DNA from: Corynebacterium sp. Marseille-P4321
Lineage (GTDB): Bacteria > Actinomycetota > Actinomycetes > Mycobacteriales > Mycobacteriaceae
DNA length: 64,000 nt
Direction of reading: 5' to 3'
Assembly: GCF_903645305.1 (NCBI RefSeq)
Contig: NZ_CAHJXO010000003.1
Coordinates: forward strand, 310,001-374,000
Shown: positions 29,188-37,907 of the stretch, in pieces
Layout of the letters: each line of letters starts with the position of its first letter
Position numbering within the stretch: the first letter of the stretch is position 1
Notes under the pieces: model-generated
The model's input: the letters and a program-made list of their open reading frames with translations, nothing else
Database searches by the model: none
What the model was told of the DNA's origin: nothing
Translations under genes and position numbers: made by a program

Positions 29188-29814
29188 GTGATCGATGCGC
29201 TCATTGGCTTCCTCAACACACTTATGGCGATGCCAATCTTCTACCCGCTGGTCACCGTACTGATTGTTCTGGATGCGCTGGCGCCGGTGGTGCCGAGTGA
29301 AACGGTGCTCAACCTCGCGGGCGCATTCGCTGCCTCGCAGGGGGTGCCGAATGTCGGCGCCGTGATCCTCGCGGCGATCATCGGCGGCGTGATTGGCGAC
29401 AACATCTGTTTCGCCCTCGGCAGCAAGCTGATCAACAGGGTGGACGCGCTCGACCCGGAGTCGAAAGCGGGCCAGGCGATTTCCTGGGTGCGGCGCAACA
29501 TGAACCGCGGCGCGGGTGCCACGATCATCGTGGCACGGTTTATCCCGTGGGCCCGCTGGGTGGCCACGATCGTGCTGAGCAGCGTGCGCTACAACTGGTT
29601 CGCGTTCTTCTTCTACGACACCATCGGCGTGGTCGTGTGGGCGTTCCTCTCCGTCGGCGTGGGCTACCTCGGCGGCTCGCTGTTTTCGGATTACCCCCTC
29701 TTGGCCATGGTGGTCGGTGTGCTCCTGGGCGCCACCGTGGGATTCATCATCCAGCGACTGCAGAACCGTCTGTTTGAGTGGCATGACGTGCGCCGCGGCA
29801 TCAGCGCGGTCTAA
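29188..29814 (+). CDS. DedA/VTT-domain membrane protein
   Basis: 208 aa from GTG 29188 (GGAAAGG 10 nt upstream). Hydrophobic segments plus the DedA hallmark: PSETVLNLAGAFAA, GGVIGDNICFALG, and FIPWARWVATIV with the conserved F-x-P-x-x-R. DedA proteins are lipid scramblase/transporter-like proteins needed for envelope integrity. A frame open from 29134 exists but lacks a ribosome site. Confidence 0.85.
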   Translation: MIDALIGFLNTLMAMPIFYPLVTVLIVLDALAPVVPSETVLNLAGAFAASQGVPNVGAVILAAIIGGVIGDNICFALGSKLINRVDALDPESKAGQAISWVRRNMNRGAGATIIVARFIPWARWVATIVLSSVRYNWFAFFFYDTIGVVVWAFLSVGVGYLGGSLFSDYPLLAMVVGVLLGATVGFIIQRLQNRLFEWHDVRRGISAV

Positions 29815-29846
29815 CCGGGGCCGATACGCAGCAAGGGCGGCACAGC

Positions 29847-29864
29847 AAAAAAGCCCCGTTTTTT
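29847..29864. repeat. A-tract/T-tract element (A6-N6-T6)
   Basis: Overlaps the DedA/cspA terminator, so part of its A/T content may serve termination. Confidence 0.6.
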
Positions 29865-29873
29865 CGGGGCTTT
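29850..29873. terminator. Hairpin terminator between convergent DedA and cspA genes
   Basis: Stem AAAGCCCCG/CGGGGCTTT with a T6 loop, 36 bp after the DedA stop and 38 bp past the cspA stop on the other strand. It also contains an A6-N6-T6 element. Confidence 0.75.
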
Positions 29874-29874
29874 G

Positions 29875-29891
29875 AAAAATGGCTGTTTTTT
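29875..29891. repeat. A-tract/T-tract element (A5-N6-T6)
   Basis: Second element 10 bp after the previous one, outside the hairpin. Confidence 0.75.
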
Positions 29892-29911
29892 CGGCGGCGG
29901 TTTTTGCGGGG

Positions 29912-30115
29912 TTAGATCGCGCGGACCTGCTGCGCCTGCGGGCCCTTCGCGCCCTCGCCGACCTCGAACTCAACCTGCTGGTTTTCTTCCAGGGTGCGGA
30001 AGCCGGAGCCCTGGATTTCGGAGTAGTGGACGAACACGTCCGCGGACCCGTCGTCGGGCGCGATGAAGCCGAAGCCCTTCTCTGCGTTGAACCACTTCAC
30101 AGTGCCGGTTGCCAT
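29912..30115 (-). CDS. cspA: Cold-shock protein
   Basis: 67 aa single cold-shock domain: RNP1 KGFGFIAP and RNP2 VFVHYSEI are both visible, with [12 protein letters not shown] at the N-terminus. RNA chaperone. ATG 30115 is preceded by GAAAGG. The divergent spacer to the helicase (30116-30243) leaves room for a long 5' untranslated leader, as usual for csp genes. Confidence 0.96.
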   Translation of the reverse strand: MATGTVKWFNAEKGFGFIAPDDGSADVFVHYSEIQGSGFRTLEENQQVEFEVGEGAKGPQAQQVRAI

Positions 30116-30243
30116 GGTGATGATGCCTTTCAATGTTCAAACTGGATATCGATCACACACGGCTTGCACACTATCTGTGACCGACCACTAGTGTGCCACG
30201 AAAAGTAAGCGTTGGCACGGTAAAGTGGCATACTTTCCCCACT

Positions 30244-32574
30244 ATGGTCTCGCTCGGTGATGAACTCCTCGCGGCGCTCACTCGTCGCCTGCCGTCATCG
30301 ACGGTCACGCACATCGAGCACGAGCCGGCCCGCCCCGCCCGTTTCGGCGATTGGCCCGCCTGGGTGCAGCCCGAGTTGAAGCAATTGCTTATCGACGATG
30401 GCGTAGCACTTCCCTACACCCACCAAGTTGCATGCGCCGATTATGCGTACGCGGGCCAGGACGTGGTGATTTCTACCGGCACCTCTTCCGGCAAGTCCCT
30501 GGGCTACCTGCTGCCGGTGCTCACCACCCTGGCCGAGGACCAGACGGCGTGCGCGTTGTACCTCACCCCCACCAAGGCGTTGGGCTCCGACCAGTTGCAG
30601 GCGGTCTCCCGGTTCACTCGCGGGGTGGATGCCTTATCTTCCGTGCACCCCGCCCCGTACGACGGCGACACCCCGGCTGAGGCCCGCTCGGGTATCCGCG
30701 AGCAGACCCGCTTCGTGTTCACCAACCCGGACATGCTGCACGCGGGGATTCTGAGCGGGCACGCCCGCTGGGCGCGGCTGTTACGCCACCTGAAGTACGT
30801 GGTGGTGGACGAGTGCCACACCTACCGCGGCGTGTTCGGCGCGAACGTGGCGCTGGTGCTGCGGCGTCTTCTGCGTCTGGCCGCGGTATACGGCTCGCAC
30901 CCCACGTTGGTGTTCGCCTCCGCCACCGCGTCGGACCCGGCGGCGCACGCGGAGCGACTGTGCGGACGCAAGGTACGGGCCGTGACGGAGGACACCGCAC
31001 CTCACGGCGAGCGCACGATCGTACTGTGGGAGCCCGGGTTCATCGAAGGCGCCGAGGGAGAAAACGGGGCGCCGGTACGCTACCCCGCCACCACCGAAGC
31101 GGCCGCCGTGATGACGGAGCTGTTGTTGCAGGGCGCACGCACGCTGACGTTCGTGCGTTCCAGGCGCGCCGCGGAGACTGTGGCCATGCGCGCACAGGAG
31201 CAGCTGGTTTCCGCCGGGCGCGCGGATTTCGCGCAGCGCGTGGCGCCCTACCGGGCCGGGTACCTAGCCGAGGACCGCCGCCGCCTCGAGCGCGCCCTCG
31301 ACGCCGGGGATCTGCTTGGTGTGTCCACCACGAACGCACTTGAGCTGGGCATCGATGTCGGGGGCCTAGACGCGGTGGTGATGGCGGGCTTTCCGGGCAC
31401 CGTGGCGTCGTTTCGTCAGCAGGCGGGCCGCGCGGGCAGGCGTGGCCAGGACTCGGTGGTGGTGCTGGTGGCCCGCGACGAGCCGATGGACACCTTTCTG
31501 GTGCACCACCCGGAAGCGCTGCTGGGCCGACCGGTGGAGGCGAGCGTGTTCAACCCGGAGAACCCGCACATCCTGCGCGGCCACGTGTACTGCGCCGCGG
31601 TAGAGCGACCGCTGAGCGAAGCAGACGTGGATGCGTTCGGTGCCCGCGGTGTGGTGGCGGAACTCGAGGACGCTGGCCTGTTGCGGCGTCGCCCGCGCGG
31701 CTGGTTCGCGGTGCCGCAGCTCGAGGGGGCCGTCACCCCGGAGTCGGCGCACGCCACGGTGTCTATCCGCGGAGGGACCGGCGAGCAGGTGATGATCGTG
31801 GACGTCACCGACGGGCGCCTGCTGGGCACCGTGGATGCCGTGCGCGCAATGAGCCAGGTGCACGACGGAGCGGTGTACATCCACCAGGGCGAGTACTACG
31901 TGGTGCAGTCGCTGGACCTGGACGACTACGTCGCGCTGGTGGCGCCGGAGCAGCCCGACTACTCCACGCAGGCGCGCTCCACCACGGACATCACCATCCT
32001 GGGTGAGGCGTCCGCGCTGGTGAACCCGTCGCCGGGGCTGTGGGTGGCAAACGTGGACGTTGAGGTGGTGGACCGGGTCACCGGGTACGTGGTGCGTCTT
32101 GCCGACGGCACGGTGAGCGAGCATATCCCGCTGGATCTGCCGGAGCAGCGCCTGATCACCCGCGCCTGTGCCTACACGATCGACCCGTTGGTGCTGGACA
32201 AGCTGGGCATTACCGCCGGGGAGACCCCGGGGGCCCTGCACGCCGCTGAGCACGCTGCGATCGGTCTGCTGCCGCTTTTGGCCACCTGCGACCGCTGGGA
32301 CATCGGCGGGGTGTCCACCGCGCTGCACCCAGACACGATGCTTCCCACGGTGTTCGTCTACGACGGCCACCCAGGCGGAGCCGGTTTTGCGGACGAGGGC
32401 TTCGCCCGCTTCCACGAGTGGATCGAGGCAACCTACGAGGCGGTGCGTTCCTGTGCCTGCGAGCACGGCTGCCCGTCGTGCGTGCAGTCGCCGAAGTGCG
32501 GCAACGGCAACCAGCCACTGGACAAGCACGCCGCGTTGAAGCTGCTCGGCGCGCTGGTGTCCATGACTGCTTAG
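30244..32574 (+). CDS. DEAD/DEAH helicase with C-terminal DUF1998 (MrfA/YprA-like)
   Basis: 776 aa superfamily 2 helicase. Walker A TGTSSGKSLGY, motif II VVVDECHTYRG, motif VI QQAGRAGRRGQ; DUF1998 metal site with four Cys in CACEHGCPSCVQSPKCGNGN. The family includes B. subtilis MrfA, which works in mitomycin damage repair; it is the helicase of the actinobacterial helicase/secretion neighbourhood. It is convergent with the tad cluster and overlaps its last gene by 4 nt. Exact 13-mer at 30385 (QLLIDD). Confidence 0.92.
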   Translation: MVSLGDELLAALTRRLPSSTVTHIEHEPARPARFGDWPAWVQPELKQLLIDDGVALPYTHQVACADYAYAGQDVVISTGTSSGKSLGYLLPVLTTLAEDQTACALYLTPTKALGSDQLQAVSRFTRGVDALSSVHPAPYDGDTPAEARSGIREQTRFVFTNPDMLHAGILSGHARWARLLRHLKYVVVDECHTYRGVFGANVALVLRRLLRLAAVYGSHPTLVFASATASDPAAHAERLCGRKVRAVTEDTAPHGERTIVLWEPGFIEGAEGENGAPVRYPATTEAAAVMTELLLQGARTLTFVRSRRAAETVAMRAQEQLVSAGRADFAQRVAPYRAGYLAEDRRRLERALDAGDLLGVSTTNALELGIDVGGLDAVVMAGFPGTVASFRQQAGRAGRRGQDSVVVLVARDEPMDTFLVHHPEALLGRPVEASVFNPENPHILRGHVYCAAVERPLSEADVDAFGARGVVAELEDAGLLRRRPRGWFAVPQLEGAVTPESAHATVSIRGGTGEQVMIVDVTDGRLLGTVDAVRAMSQVHDGAVYIHQGEYYVVQSLDLDDYVALVAPEQPDYSTQARSTTDITILGEASALVNPSPGLWVANVDVEVVDRVTGYVVRLADGTVSEHIPLDLPEQRLITRACAYTIDPLVLDKLGITAGETPGALHAAEHAAIGLLPLLATCDRWDIGGVSTALHPDTMLPTVFVYDGHPGGAGFADEGFARFHEWIEATYEAVRSCACEHGCPSCVQSPKCGNGNQPLDKHAALKLLGALVSMTA
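30385..30397 (-). repeat. Dispersed 13-mer, exact copy
   Basis: In the helicase gene, read QLLIDD; preceded by GCAA. Confidence 0.9.
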
Positions 32575-32900
32575 GGCCCGGCGCGGGCCGCGGCGTCGGT
32601 GGTGCCGCGGCGCACCTCGACGATGATGTCGCCGTCGCGGAGCTCGCACGAGCGCAGCTGCGCCCCATTGTGCGAGGCGGTTGTTTCGGCCCAGAGGCAG
32701 GCGTCCGCGCCGCTGTAGAGCGCCTGGGCTCCCGCCACCGCGGCGAGGTCGGCCGCCACCCGGACACGGTGGGAGTGCGCAGTGTGCGCGCCCGCAGCCG
32801 CGACGACGAGTGCCAGGGACACCACCGCGGTGATGATGCCGGTGGCGGTGACGGTGGCGGAGCCTGCGTCGTCAAGCAATGCCCTCTTGATCCGGCTCAT
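32571..32900 (-). CDS. TadE-like secretion-neighbourhood protein (Rv3654c type)
   Basis: 109 aa. N-terminal DDAGSATVTATGIITAVVSLALVVAAAG has the prepilin-like hydrophobic helix, then HRVRVAADLAAVAGAQAL, typical of the TadE/TadG-like proteins beside this helicase. A minor pilin role is likely. Starts 4 nt inside the upstream gene. Confidence 0.82.
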   Translation of the reverse strand: MSRIKRALLDDAGSATVTATGIITAVVSLALVVAAAGAHTAHSHRVRVAADLAAVAGAQALYSGADACLWAETTASHNGAQLRSCELRDGDIIVEVRRGTTDAAARAGP

Positions 32901-33169
32901 TCGAACTCCACGGGGAAGATTGCGGTAGCGCTCATGGTGCCCACCGGCGCTGGGATCTGCGCCGTGGCTGTGGCCAGACCTCCCGCCACCGTGATGTCCA
33001 CCTCCCCGCGTGGGGCGGAGTACTCCACCCCGAGGGCGTGGGCCCGCGCCGCCGCGCCCGCCACATCCACTGCGGTGATGTAGGCGCCCATGGTGGCGAT
33101 ACCGGACACGATCGCCGCGGCGACCACCACCAGTACGGAGAGCGACAGCGCGGCCTCGATGGTCTGCAT
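32897..33169 (-). CDS. TadE-family pseudopilin
   Basis: 90 aa: N-terminal TIEAALSLSVLVVVAAAIVSGIA is a pilin-type hydrophobic helix with a Glu at position 5 of the mature form, as in TadE. Coupled to its neighbours by one- and four-base overlaps. Confidence 0.78.
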   Translation of the reverse strand: MQTIEAALSLSVLVVVAAAIVSGIATMGAYITAVDVAGAAARAHALGVEYSAPRGEVDITVAGGLATATAQIPAPVGTMSATAIFPVEFE

Positions 33170-33390
33170 TAGTTCGGGCGGTCGTTCAGCGCGTCGGTGA
33201 TCACGCTTTCGATAGCGGTGGTTACCCCGTTACCATTGACCACGAGATAAAGCACGCCAGCGAGAGCGGCTGCCGCCAGCGAGCCGAACGCATATTCGAT
33301 AGTACTCATCCCTTTTTCCTCGCGCAGTTTCGCCAGCATGGCGGCGGCGCGGAAGCGGGCGGTGAGGTAGGCGTTGGTGAAGGTGTGCAT
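33169..33390 (-). CDS. Flp-type major pilin candidate (DUF4244)
   Basis: 73 aa. Basic leader ending KGMSTIEYAFGSLAAAALAGVLYLVV: the G/M boundary followed by Glu-Tyr in the helix matches the Flp prepilin processing site. It has the strongest ribosome site of the cluster (AAGGAG, 8 nt before ATG), consistent with a highly expressed structural pilin. Confidence 0.85.
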   Translation of the reverse strand: MHTFTNAYLTARFRAAAMLAKLREEKGMSTIEYAFGSLAAAALAGVLYLVVNGNGVTTAIESVITDALNDRPN

Positions 33391-33441
33391 GGGAATTCTC
33401 CTTTGCGAGTGAGTGTGGTTTCTGAGTTCAAGTGCGATTAC

Positions 33442-34023
33442 TTAGATGAGGTTCGCGCCGAGGCTGATTACCACCGGCGCGAGACCCAGGACGAAAAACG
33501 CCGGAAGGAAGAACGCGGTAAGCGGGATCGCGATAAGCACCCCGGCGCGTTCCGCCTTCGCTTTGGCGCGGTCGGCGGCGTCTGCCTGGAGTTCCGCAGC
33601 GATGCGGCGGCAGCCGTCGACAATTGCGGTGCCGGATGCATCAGACATGGTGACCAGGCTGGCCAGCGCTTCCCCGCCTGGGACGGTATGCAGCTCGGTC
33701 CATGCCCGCTCCGGTGGGGCGCCGAGCGCCGACAGCGCCGTTACGGTGCGCCAGGGGCTGCGCGCCACCCCGTGCGTGTCGGCCACCGCCCCAGCCGCCG
33801 AGGGGAGAGGCAGGCCGGCGCGGAAGCACGCGGCGAACAGGGTGATATCGCTGGCGGCACGCTGCGGATCGGCCCAGGCCGGGCCATCCCGGGGGCCATC
33901 CCGGGGGCCGTCGCGAGGGGTGATCGACGGCGTGACGGGCTGGGCGCGGACCCGGTGGTGCGGGGCGGTCGGCGCTACGGCGAACGCTGCGGCCGCGAGT
34001 GCTGCGGGGACCCAAATGCTCAT
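33442..34023 (-). CDS. TadC-like type II secretion F-domain protein
   Basis: 193 aa: membrane segment at each end (VPAALAAAAFAVA; GVLIAIPLTAFFLPAFFVLGLAPVVI) with an F-domain in between (AACFRAGLPLPSAAGAV, GGEALASLVTMSDASGTA). It carries three tandem RDGP units encoded by a 12-bp repeat at about 33886-33921, likely variable in number. ATG overlaps the tadB stop. Confidence 0.83.
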   Translation of the reverse strand: MSIWVPAALAAAAFAVAPTAPHHRVRAQPVTPSITPRDGPRDGPRDGPAWADPQRAASDITLFAACFRAGLPLPSAAGAVADTHGVARSPWRTVTALSALGAPPERAWTELHTVPGGEALASLVTMSDASGTAIVDGCRRIAAELQADAADRAKAKAERAGVLIAIPLTAFFLPAFFVLGLAPVVISLGANLI

Positions 34024-34784
34024 CGCGTTGCCCTCCGGATGATCTGGCCGGAGACTTCCACCCCGGCGCACACCAGCGCGGTGCCCACGACGAGCAGCAC
34101 CCCGCCTACTCCCCCGCCGGTAAGGAACCCCACGGGATTTGCGCCCATCGCGACACCCATGGCGATGCCGGCAAGCGGCAGCGCCGCCAGAACGAGCGCG
34201 GTGGTGCGCGGACCCGCAAGCGAGGCAGTGGTGGCAGCGCGGTGGCGCCGGGCGTGGTCCAGCTCGTCGCGTGCGGCGGCGACCAGGCTGGCGGCGGGCA
34301 CCCCGTAGCGTGAGGAAACGCCAATGAGAGTGGCCACCCGCGACAGCTCAGGCGTGGCCGCGTCGAACGATTCGCCGCCGCGGGCCTGATGCGCCATGTG
34401 CGCGGCATCGCGGGCCAGCTCCCGCGGCGCATCTTCCGGCAGCTGCTGGGCGCAGCGCTCAAGCGCCTGCGGCAGGGTGAGCCCGGCCTCCATTCCGGCG
34501 GCGAGGTGCCCGAGCAGCGCAGCTGCCGCCTCCCCGCGCCGGGCGTCGGCTTTCTCCCGGCGCCTCAGCTCGAACTGGTGCAGCGCGGTGGCCGCCGCGG
34601 AGGCGAATGCGAGCACCAGGCTGGCCCGGTCGAACACCAAGGCAGCCAGCACCACCGGGCCCACGAGCAGTGGAATGACACCGGCATTCGGGGGGCGCAC
34701 CTCGGCCACGGTGGCGCGCCTAGCGGGCGGCGGGGCGGTGACGGCCGCGGATAGGGCGGCGGCGACAGCAAACAGCGGGCTCAT
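34020..34784 (-). CDS. TadB-like inner-membrane platform protein
   Basis: 254 aa with several hydrophobic segments and a GspF-type domain (LLGHLAAGMEAGLTLPQALERCA). It should form the membrane platform on which the ATPase works, with the TadC-like partner. Start 34784 overlaps the ATPase stop by 4 nt. Confidence 0.83.
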   Translation of the reverse strand: MSPLFAVAAALSAAVTAPPPARRATVAEVRPPNAGVIPLLVGPVVLAALVFDRASLVLAFASAAATALHQFELRRREKADARRGEAAAALLGHLAAGMEAGLTLPQALERCAQQLPEDAPRELARDAAHMAHQARGGESFDAATPELSRVATLIGVSSRYGVPAASLVAAARDELDHARRHRAATTASLAGPRTTALVLAALPLAGIAMGVAMGANPVGFLTGGGVGGVLLVVGTALVCAGVEVSGQIIRRATR

Positions 34785-35908
34785 GACGCAAGCTCCTCGA
34801 ACCCGTCGAGGGCGCCGCGCTCGGCGTCCCAAAGCACCCGTGCGCGCACGGGCTCGCCCTCGAGCACCCCGATCTGGTGCACGAACCGGGTGCCGTCGCG
34901 GCGGCGTTTCACCACCACAACCACGTCGATGGCGGCGGCGAGCTGCGCGTGCAGCGCCGCGCGATCCATGCCTCCGAGGGCGGCGAGCGCCTCGAAGCGA
35001 GCCGGTACCTCATCGATGGAATTGGCGTGCAGCGTGCCTGCGCCGCCGTCGTGGCCGGTGTTCAGCGCGGCGAGGAGGTCGACCACCTCGGCCCCGCGGA
35101 TCTCTCCGACCACGATCCGGTCCGGGCGCATGCGCAGTGATTGGCGCACGAGGTCTGCGATGGTGATCTCGCCCGTACCCTCGGCGTTCGCGCCGCGCGA
35201 GGTGAGGTTCACCACGTGCGGGTGCGCTGGAGTGAGCTCGAGCGTGTCCTCAATCGCGATGATTCGCTCGGTGGGCGCCACCTGCGCAAGCAGCGCGGAG
35301 AGCAGCGTGGTTTTACCGGAGCCGGTACCGCCCGCCACCACGAACGCTTTGCGCTTATCGACGACTCCGCGCAGCACCGCAGCCGTTTCCTCCCCCAAGC
35401 TGCCGCGCTCCACCAGGTCCTCCAGGGTGGCGGAAGCGGTGCGCAGCACGCGAAGCGAGATGCACGTGCCGGCCTGCGCAGTGGGTGCGAGCAGGGCGTG
35501 GAAGCGCAGCAGGGTGCCGTCGGCGCGGGTGATGTGGCCGTCACAGTACGGGCGGGCGTCGTCAAGCCTGCGCCCGCAGCCGGCCGCCAGCCGGGTGGCC
35601 AGTCGGCGCACAGCAGCCTCCGATTCAAAGGTGAGCGGGCTGCGCTCGAGGCCGCTGCCGGTGTCCACGAAGACGGCGTCGGCACCGTTGACGCAGATAT
35701 CGGTGACGGCCGGGTCGGCGAGCAGTTGCTCGAGGGGTCCGGCGCCGGTGGTGTCGTCGCGAAGCTTGCGCATCACGTCGAGCACCCCGATGTCGCTGAT
35801 CACCACCGCTTCCTCTCTAATGATGGCGGCGACGCGGGCCGGGTCCGGGGAGGCGGGCTCGTCCGCTAGGCGGCGCTGCACGCGCGCGATGAGGTCTGCG
35901 GTATCCAT
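34781..35908 (-). CDS. tadA: TadA/CpaF-family secretion ATPase
   Basis: 375 aa. Walker A AGGTGSGKTTLL, Asp box IIAIEDTLEL, Walker B RIVVGEIRGAE, His box HDGGAGTLHANS. N-terminal domain with TDICVNGADAVFVD. It powers pilus assembly. The Walker A is preceded by VVDKRKAFV, part of which is the dispersed word core (35353-35363). Confidence 0.93.
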   Translation of the reverse strand: MDTADLIARVQRRLADEPASPDPARVAAIIREEAVVISDIGVLDVMRKLRDDTTGAGPLEQLLADPAVTDICVNGADAVFVDTGSGLERSPLTFESEAAVRRLATRLAAGCGRRLDDARPYCDGHITRADGTLLRFHALLAPTAQAGTCISLRVLRTASATLEDLVERGSLGEETAAVLRGVVDKRKAFVVAGGTGSGKTTLLSALLAQVAPTERIIAIEDTLELTPAHPHVVNLTSRGANAEGTGEITIADLVRQSLRMRPDRIVVGEIRGAEVVDLLAALNTGHDGGAGTLHANSIDEVPARFEALAALGGMDRAALHAQLAAAIDVVVVVKRRRDGTRFVHQIGVLEGEPVRARVLWDAERGALDGFEELAS

Positions 35909-36931
35909 TTACGCCACCTCCCCCAGCACGGTTTCGGCCGCACGGGCGAGGTGGCGCGGCAAGCGCGCGGGCAACCCGGAGCGTTCCACTGTCTGCGTGA
36001 GCGCGCGCACGTCGCGCACCCGGGTGAGTACGCGGGAGCGGGTAGTGTGCTCGATTTCGGCGTCGGTAAGCGCCGACCAGTTGTTCTCCCGCACGATGAG
36101 CGCGCTCGGCAACCCCGCGGCGTTGCACTCGGCGACCAGCCTGCTCGCCGCGGCCGCCGCGCGCAGCTCGGGGCGCAGCACAATCACGGCGAGGTCGCAG
36201 CGCGGCGGTATGAGCGCAGGTGAGGTGTCCACCACGGTCACGCCCTCGGTGGAGACAGCCTCCACCACGCGCCCAAGTTCCTCCGCGCCGAGGCGATGCT
36301 GCTCGCCCACCGCCGCACGGGAGAACGTGAGCACCGCAATCCGGTCGCCGGTGGAGGGTAGTGCGCGGCGGATGTCTTCGCGGGCGATGGCACCCTCCCC
36401 CACCGCGATCTCGCCCCACCGGGCGCCGGGTTCGTGCTCGATGCCCAGCAACAGGTCGAGCCCGCCGGAGAGCCGGTTCGCGTCGATGAGCGTCACCGTG
36501 TCGTGCTGCGCCGCGGCCCTGCTGATCGCCGCCGCAGTGACGGATGCGCCCGCGCCCCCGGAAGCGCCCACCACGGCAACGACGCGCCCGGCGCGTGTGG
36601 GCACGCCCCCGGAGAGCGCTAGCTTTCCTATCGCACCCAGCAGGTCGGCCGCCTGCTCGGGCAGGACGAAGGTGCCGGGCGCGAGCGCGTCCACGCCGTG
36701 GCCCACGGTGAACACGTTGGGGGCTGGTGGGATGGTCAGGGCCCGGGAGGCGTCGATAAGCACTGCGAATGCCTGCGGCGCGTAGCGGGCGAGCTGGGCG
36801 CTATCGGCGGCGTCGATGACTTGGCGGCCGGTGGCGGCGGCGAGGTGCACCGCCTCGGGGTGCAGCGCGGCGTCCTCAACTGCGACAACGATGGGCCCGC
36901 CGGCGAGTGTGGGTGGTGGTTTCAGTTCCAT
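35909..36931 (-). CDS. ssd: CpaE/Ssd-like protein (septum-site-determining homologue)
   Basis: 340 aa MinD/ParA-superfamily protein: deviant P-loop GASGGAGASVTAAA (no Lys at the canonical place) and TLIDANRLSGGLDLLLG. First gene of the tad cluster. In mycobacteria the homologue (Rv3660c) has been linked to division control, in other phyla CpaE places the pilus. Start 36931 (MELKPPPTLAGG) fits the family. Confidence 0.85.
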   Translation of the reverse strand: MELKPPPTLAGGPIVVAVEDAALHPEAVHLAAATGRQVIDAADSAQLARYAPQAFAVLIDASRALTIPPAPNVFTVGHGVDALAPGTFVLPEQAADLLGAIGKLALSGGVPTRAGRVVAVVGASGGAGASVTAAAISRAAAQHDTVTLIDANRLSGGLDLLLGIEHEPGARWGEIAVGEGAIAREDIRRALPSTGDRIAVLTFSRAAVGEQHRLGAEELGRVVEAVSTEGVTVVDTSPALIPPRCDLAVIVLRPELRAAAAASRLVAECNAAGLPSALIVRENNWSALTDAEIEHTTRSRVLTRVRDVRALTQTVERSGLPARLPRHLARAAETVLGEVA

Positions 36932-36984
36932 GGCCGTAAGCGTGGCGGGCCGAAACGAACGAAACAAGACCCCCTCAAATTTTC

Positions 36985-37035
36985 TGTGGATAAACCCCCG
37001 TTTTTGTTGACGCTCTAACAAACTTCTGTGGATAA
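36985..37035 (+). promoter_or_regulatory. Pair of perfect DnaA boxes between the tad cluster and HAD gene
   Basis: TGTGGATAA (complement of TTATCCACA) occurs at 36985-36993 and 37027-37035, same orientation, 42 bp apart (four helical turns), in a locally AT-rich promoter region. This could make one or both divergent genes responsive to DnaA or form a DnaA-titration site; it is not near dnaA-dnaN. Confidence 0.6.
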
Positions 37036-37094
37036 CTTGCCACTCCCGTCACACAGGTAACACGCCAGCCCAGCATTGACTACACTTCACACCC

Positions 37095-37907
37095 ATGAAC
37101 CGGCCCACACGCGAACGCCCAGTCGCGGCGTTTTTCGACTTGGACAAGACGATCATTGCCACGTCGTCCGCGTTCGCGTACGGCCGAGAGTTCCTCTCCA
37201 ACGGCCTGATCAGCCGCCAGGAAGCCTTCGAGATCTACCGCACCAAGGCCGCCTACATGCTGGTGGGCCAATCCAGCGAGAAGATGGACACCACGCGCGA
37301 CACACTCGCGCGCATGATCGAAGGCTGGGACGTCGAAGACGTCGAGCGCATCACCGCGGACGCGATGCGCACCGTGGTCACCCCCGCCATCTACGCCGAG
37401 GCGCGCGAGCTCATCGACTGGCACCGCAAGCAGGGCCACGAGGTGACCATCATCTCCGCCTCCGCGCGCATCCTGGTGGAGCCGATCGCGCGCGAGCTGG
37501 GCATCGACAACGTGGTGGCCACGGAGCTGGAGGTGGAAAACGGCGCGCTTACCGGGCGTGTGACCCGCTACCTCAAGGGCGACGCGAAGGCCGACGCGGT
37601 GCGCGAGTGCGTCGCAGAGGCGGGCTACGACTTAGAGGCTTCCTACGCCTACTCTGATTCCGCCACAGACATCCCGATGCTCGAGCTGGTGGGCCACCCG
37701 GTGGCGGTGAACCCGGACCGTGCGTTGAAGAAGCACGCCGTCGCCAACGACTGGCAGGTCCGAAGCTTTAAAAACCCGGAGCCGCTGGTGCAGGTACCGA
37801 ATGCGCGCGAGGTGACCATCGGCGCGGGTGTGCTCGCGGGCGTGACCGCAGTCGCCGCGGTGGGGGTGGCCATCGCGCGTTCCATGCGCGACAAGCGCTC
37901 AGCCTAG
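37095..37907 (+). CDS. HAD-IB family phosphatase (SerB-like)
   Basis: 270 aa. Motif I FFDLDKTII, motif II (IISASA), motif III region RYLKGDAKADAV and YAYSDSATDIPML. C-terminal hydrophobic segment GAGVLAGVTAVAAVGVAIA followed by basic residues suggests membrane attachment. Homologous to the HAD gene next to ssd in mycobacteria (Rv3661); substrate unproven. Confidence 0.87.
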   Translation: MNRPTRERPVAAFFDLDKTIIATSSAFAYGREFLSNGLISRQEAFEIYRTKAAYMLVGQSSEKMDTTRDTLARMIEGWDVEDVERITADAMRTVVTPAIYAEARELIDWHRKQGHEVTIISASARILVEPIARELGIDNVVATELEVENGALTGRVTRYLKGDAKADAVRECVAEAGYDLEASYAYSDSATDIPMLELVGHPVAVNPDRALKKHAVANDWQVRSFKNPEPLVQVPNAREVTIGAGVLAGVTAVAAVGVAIARSMRDKRSA

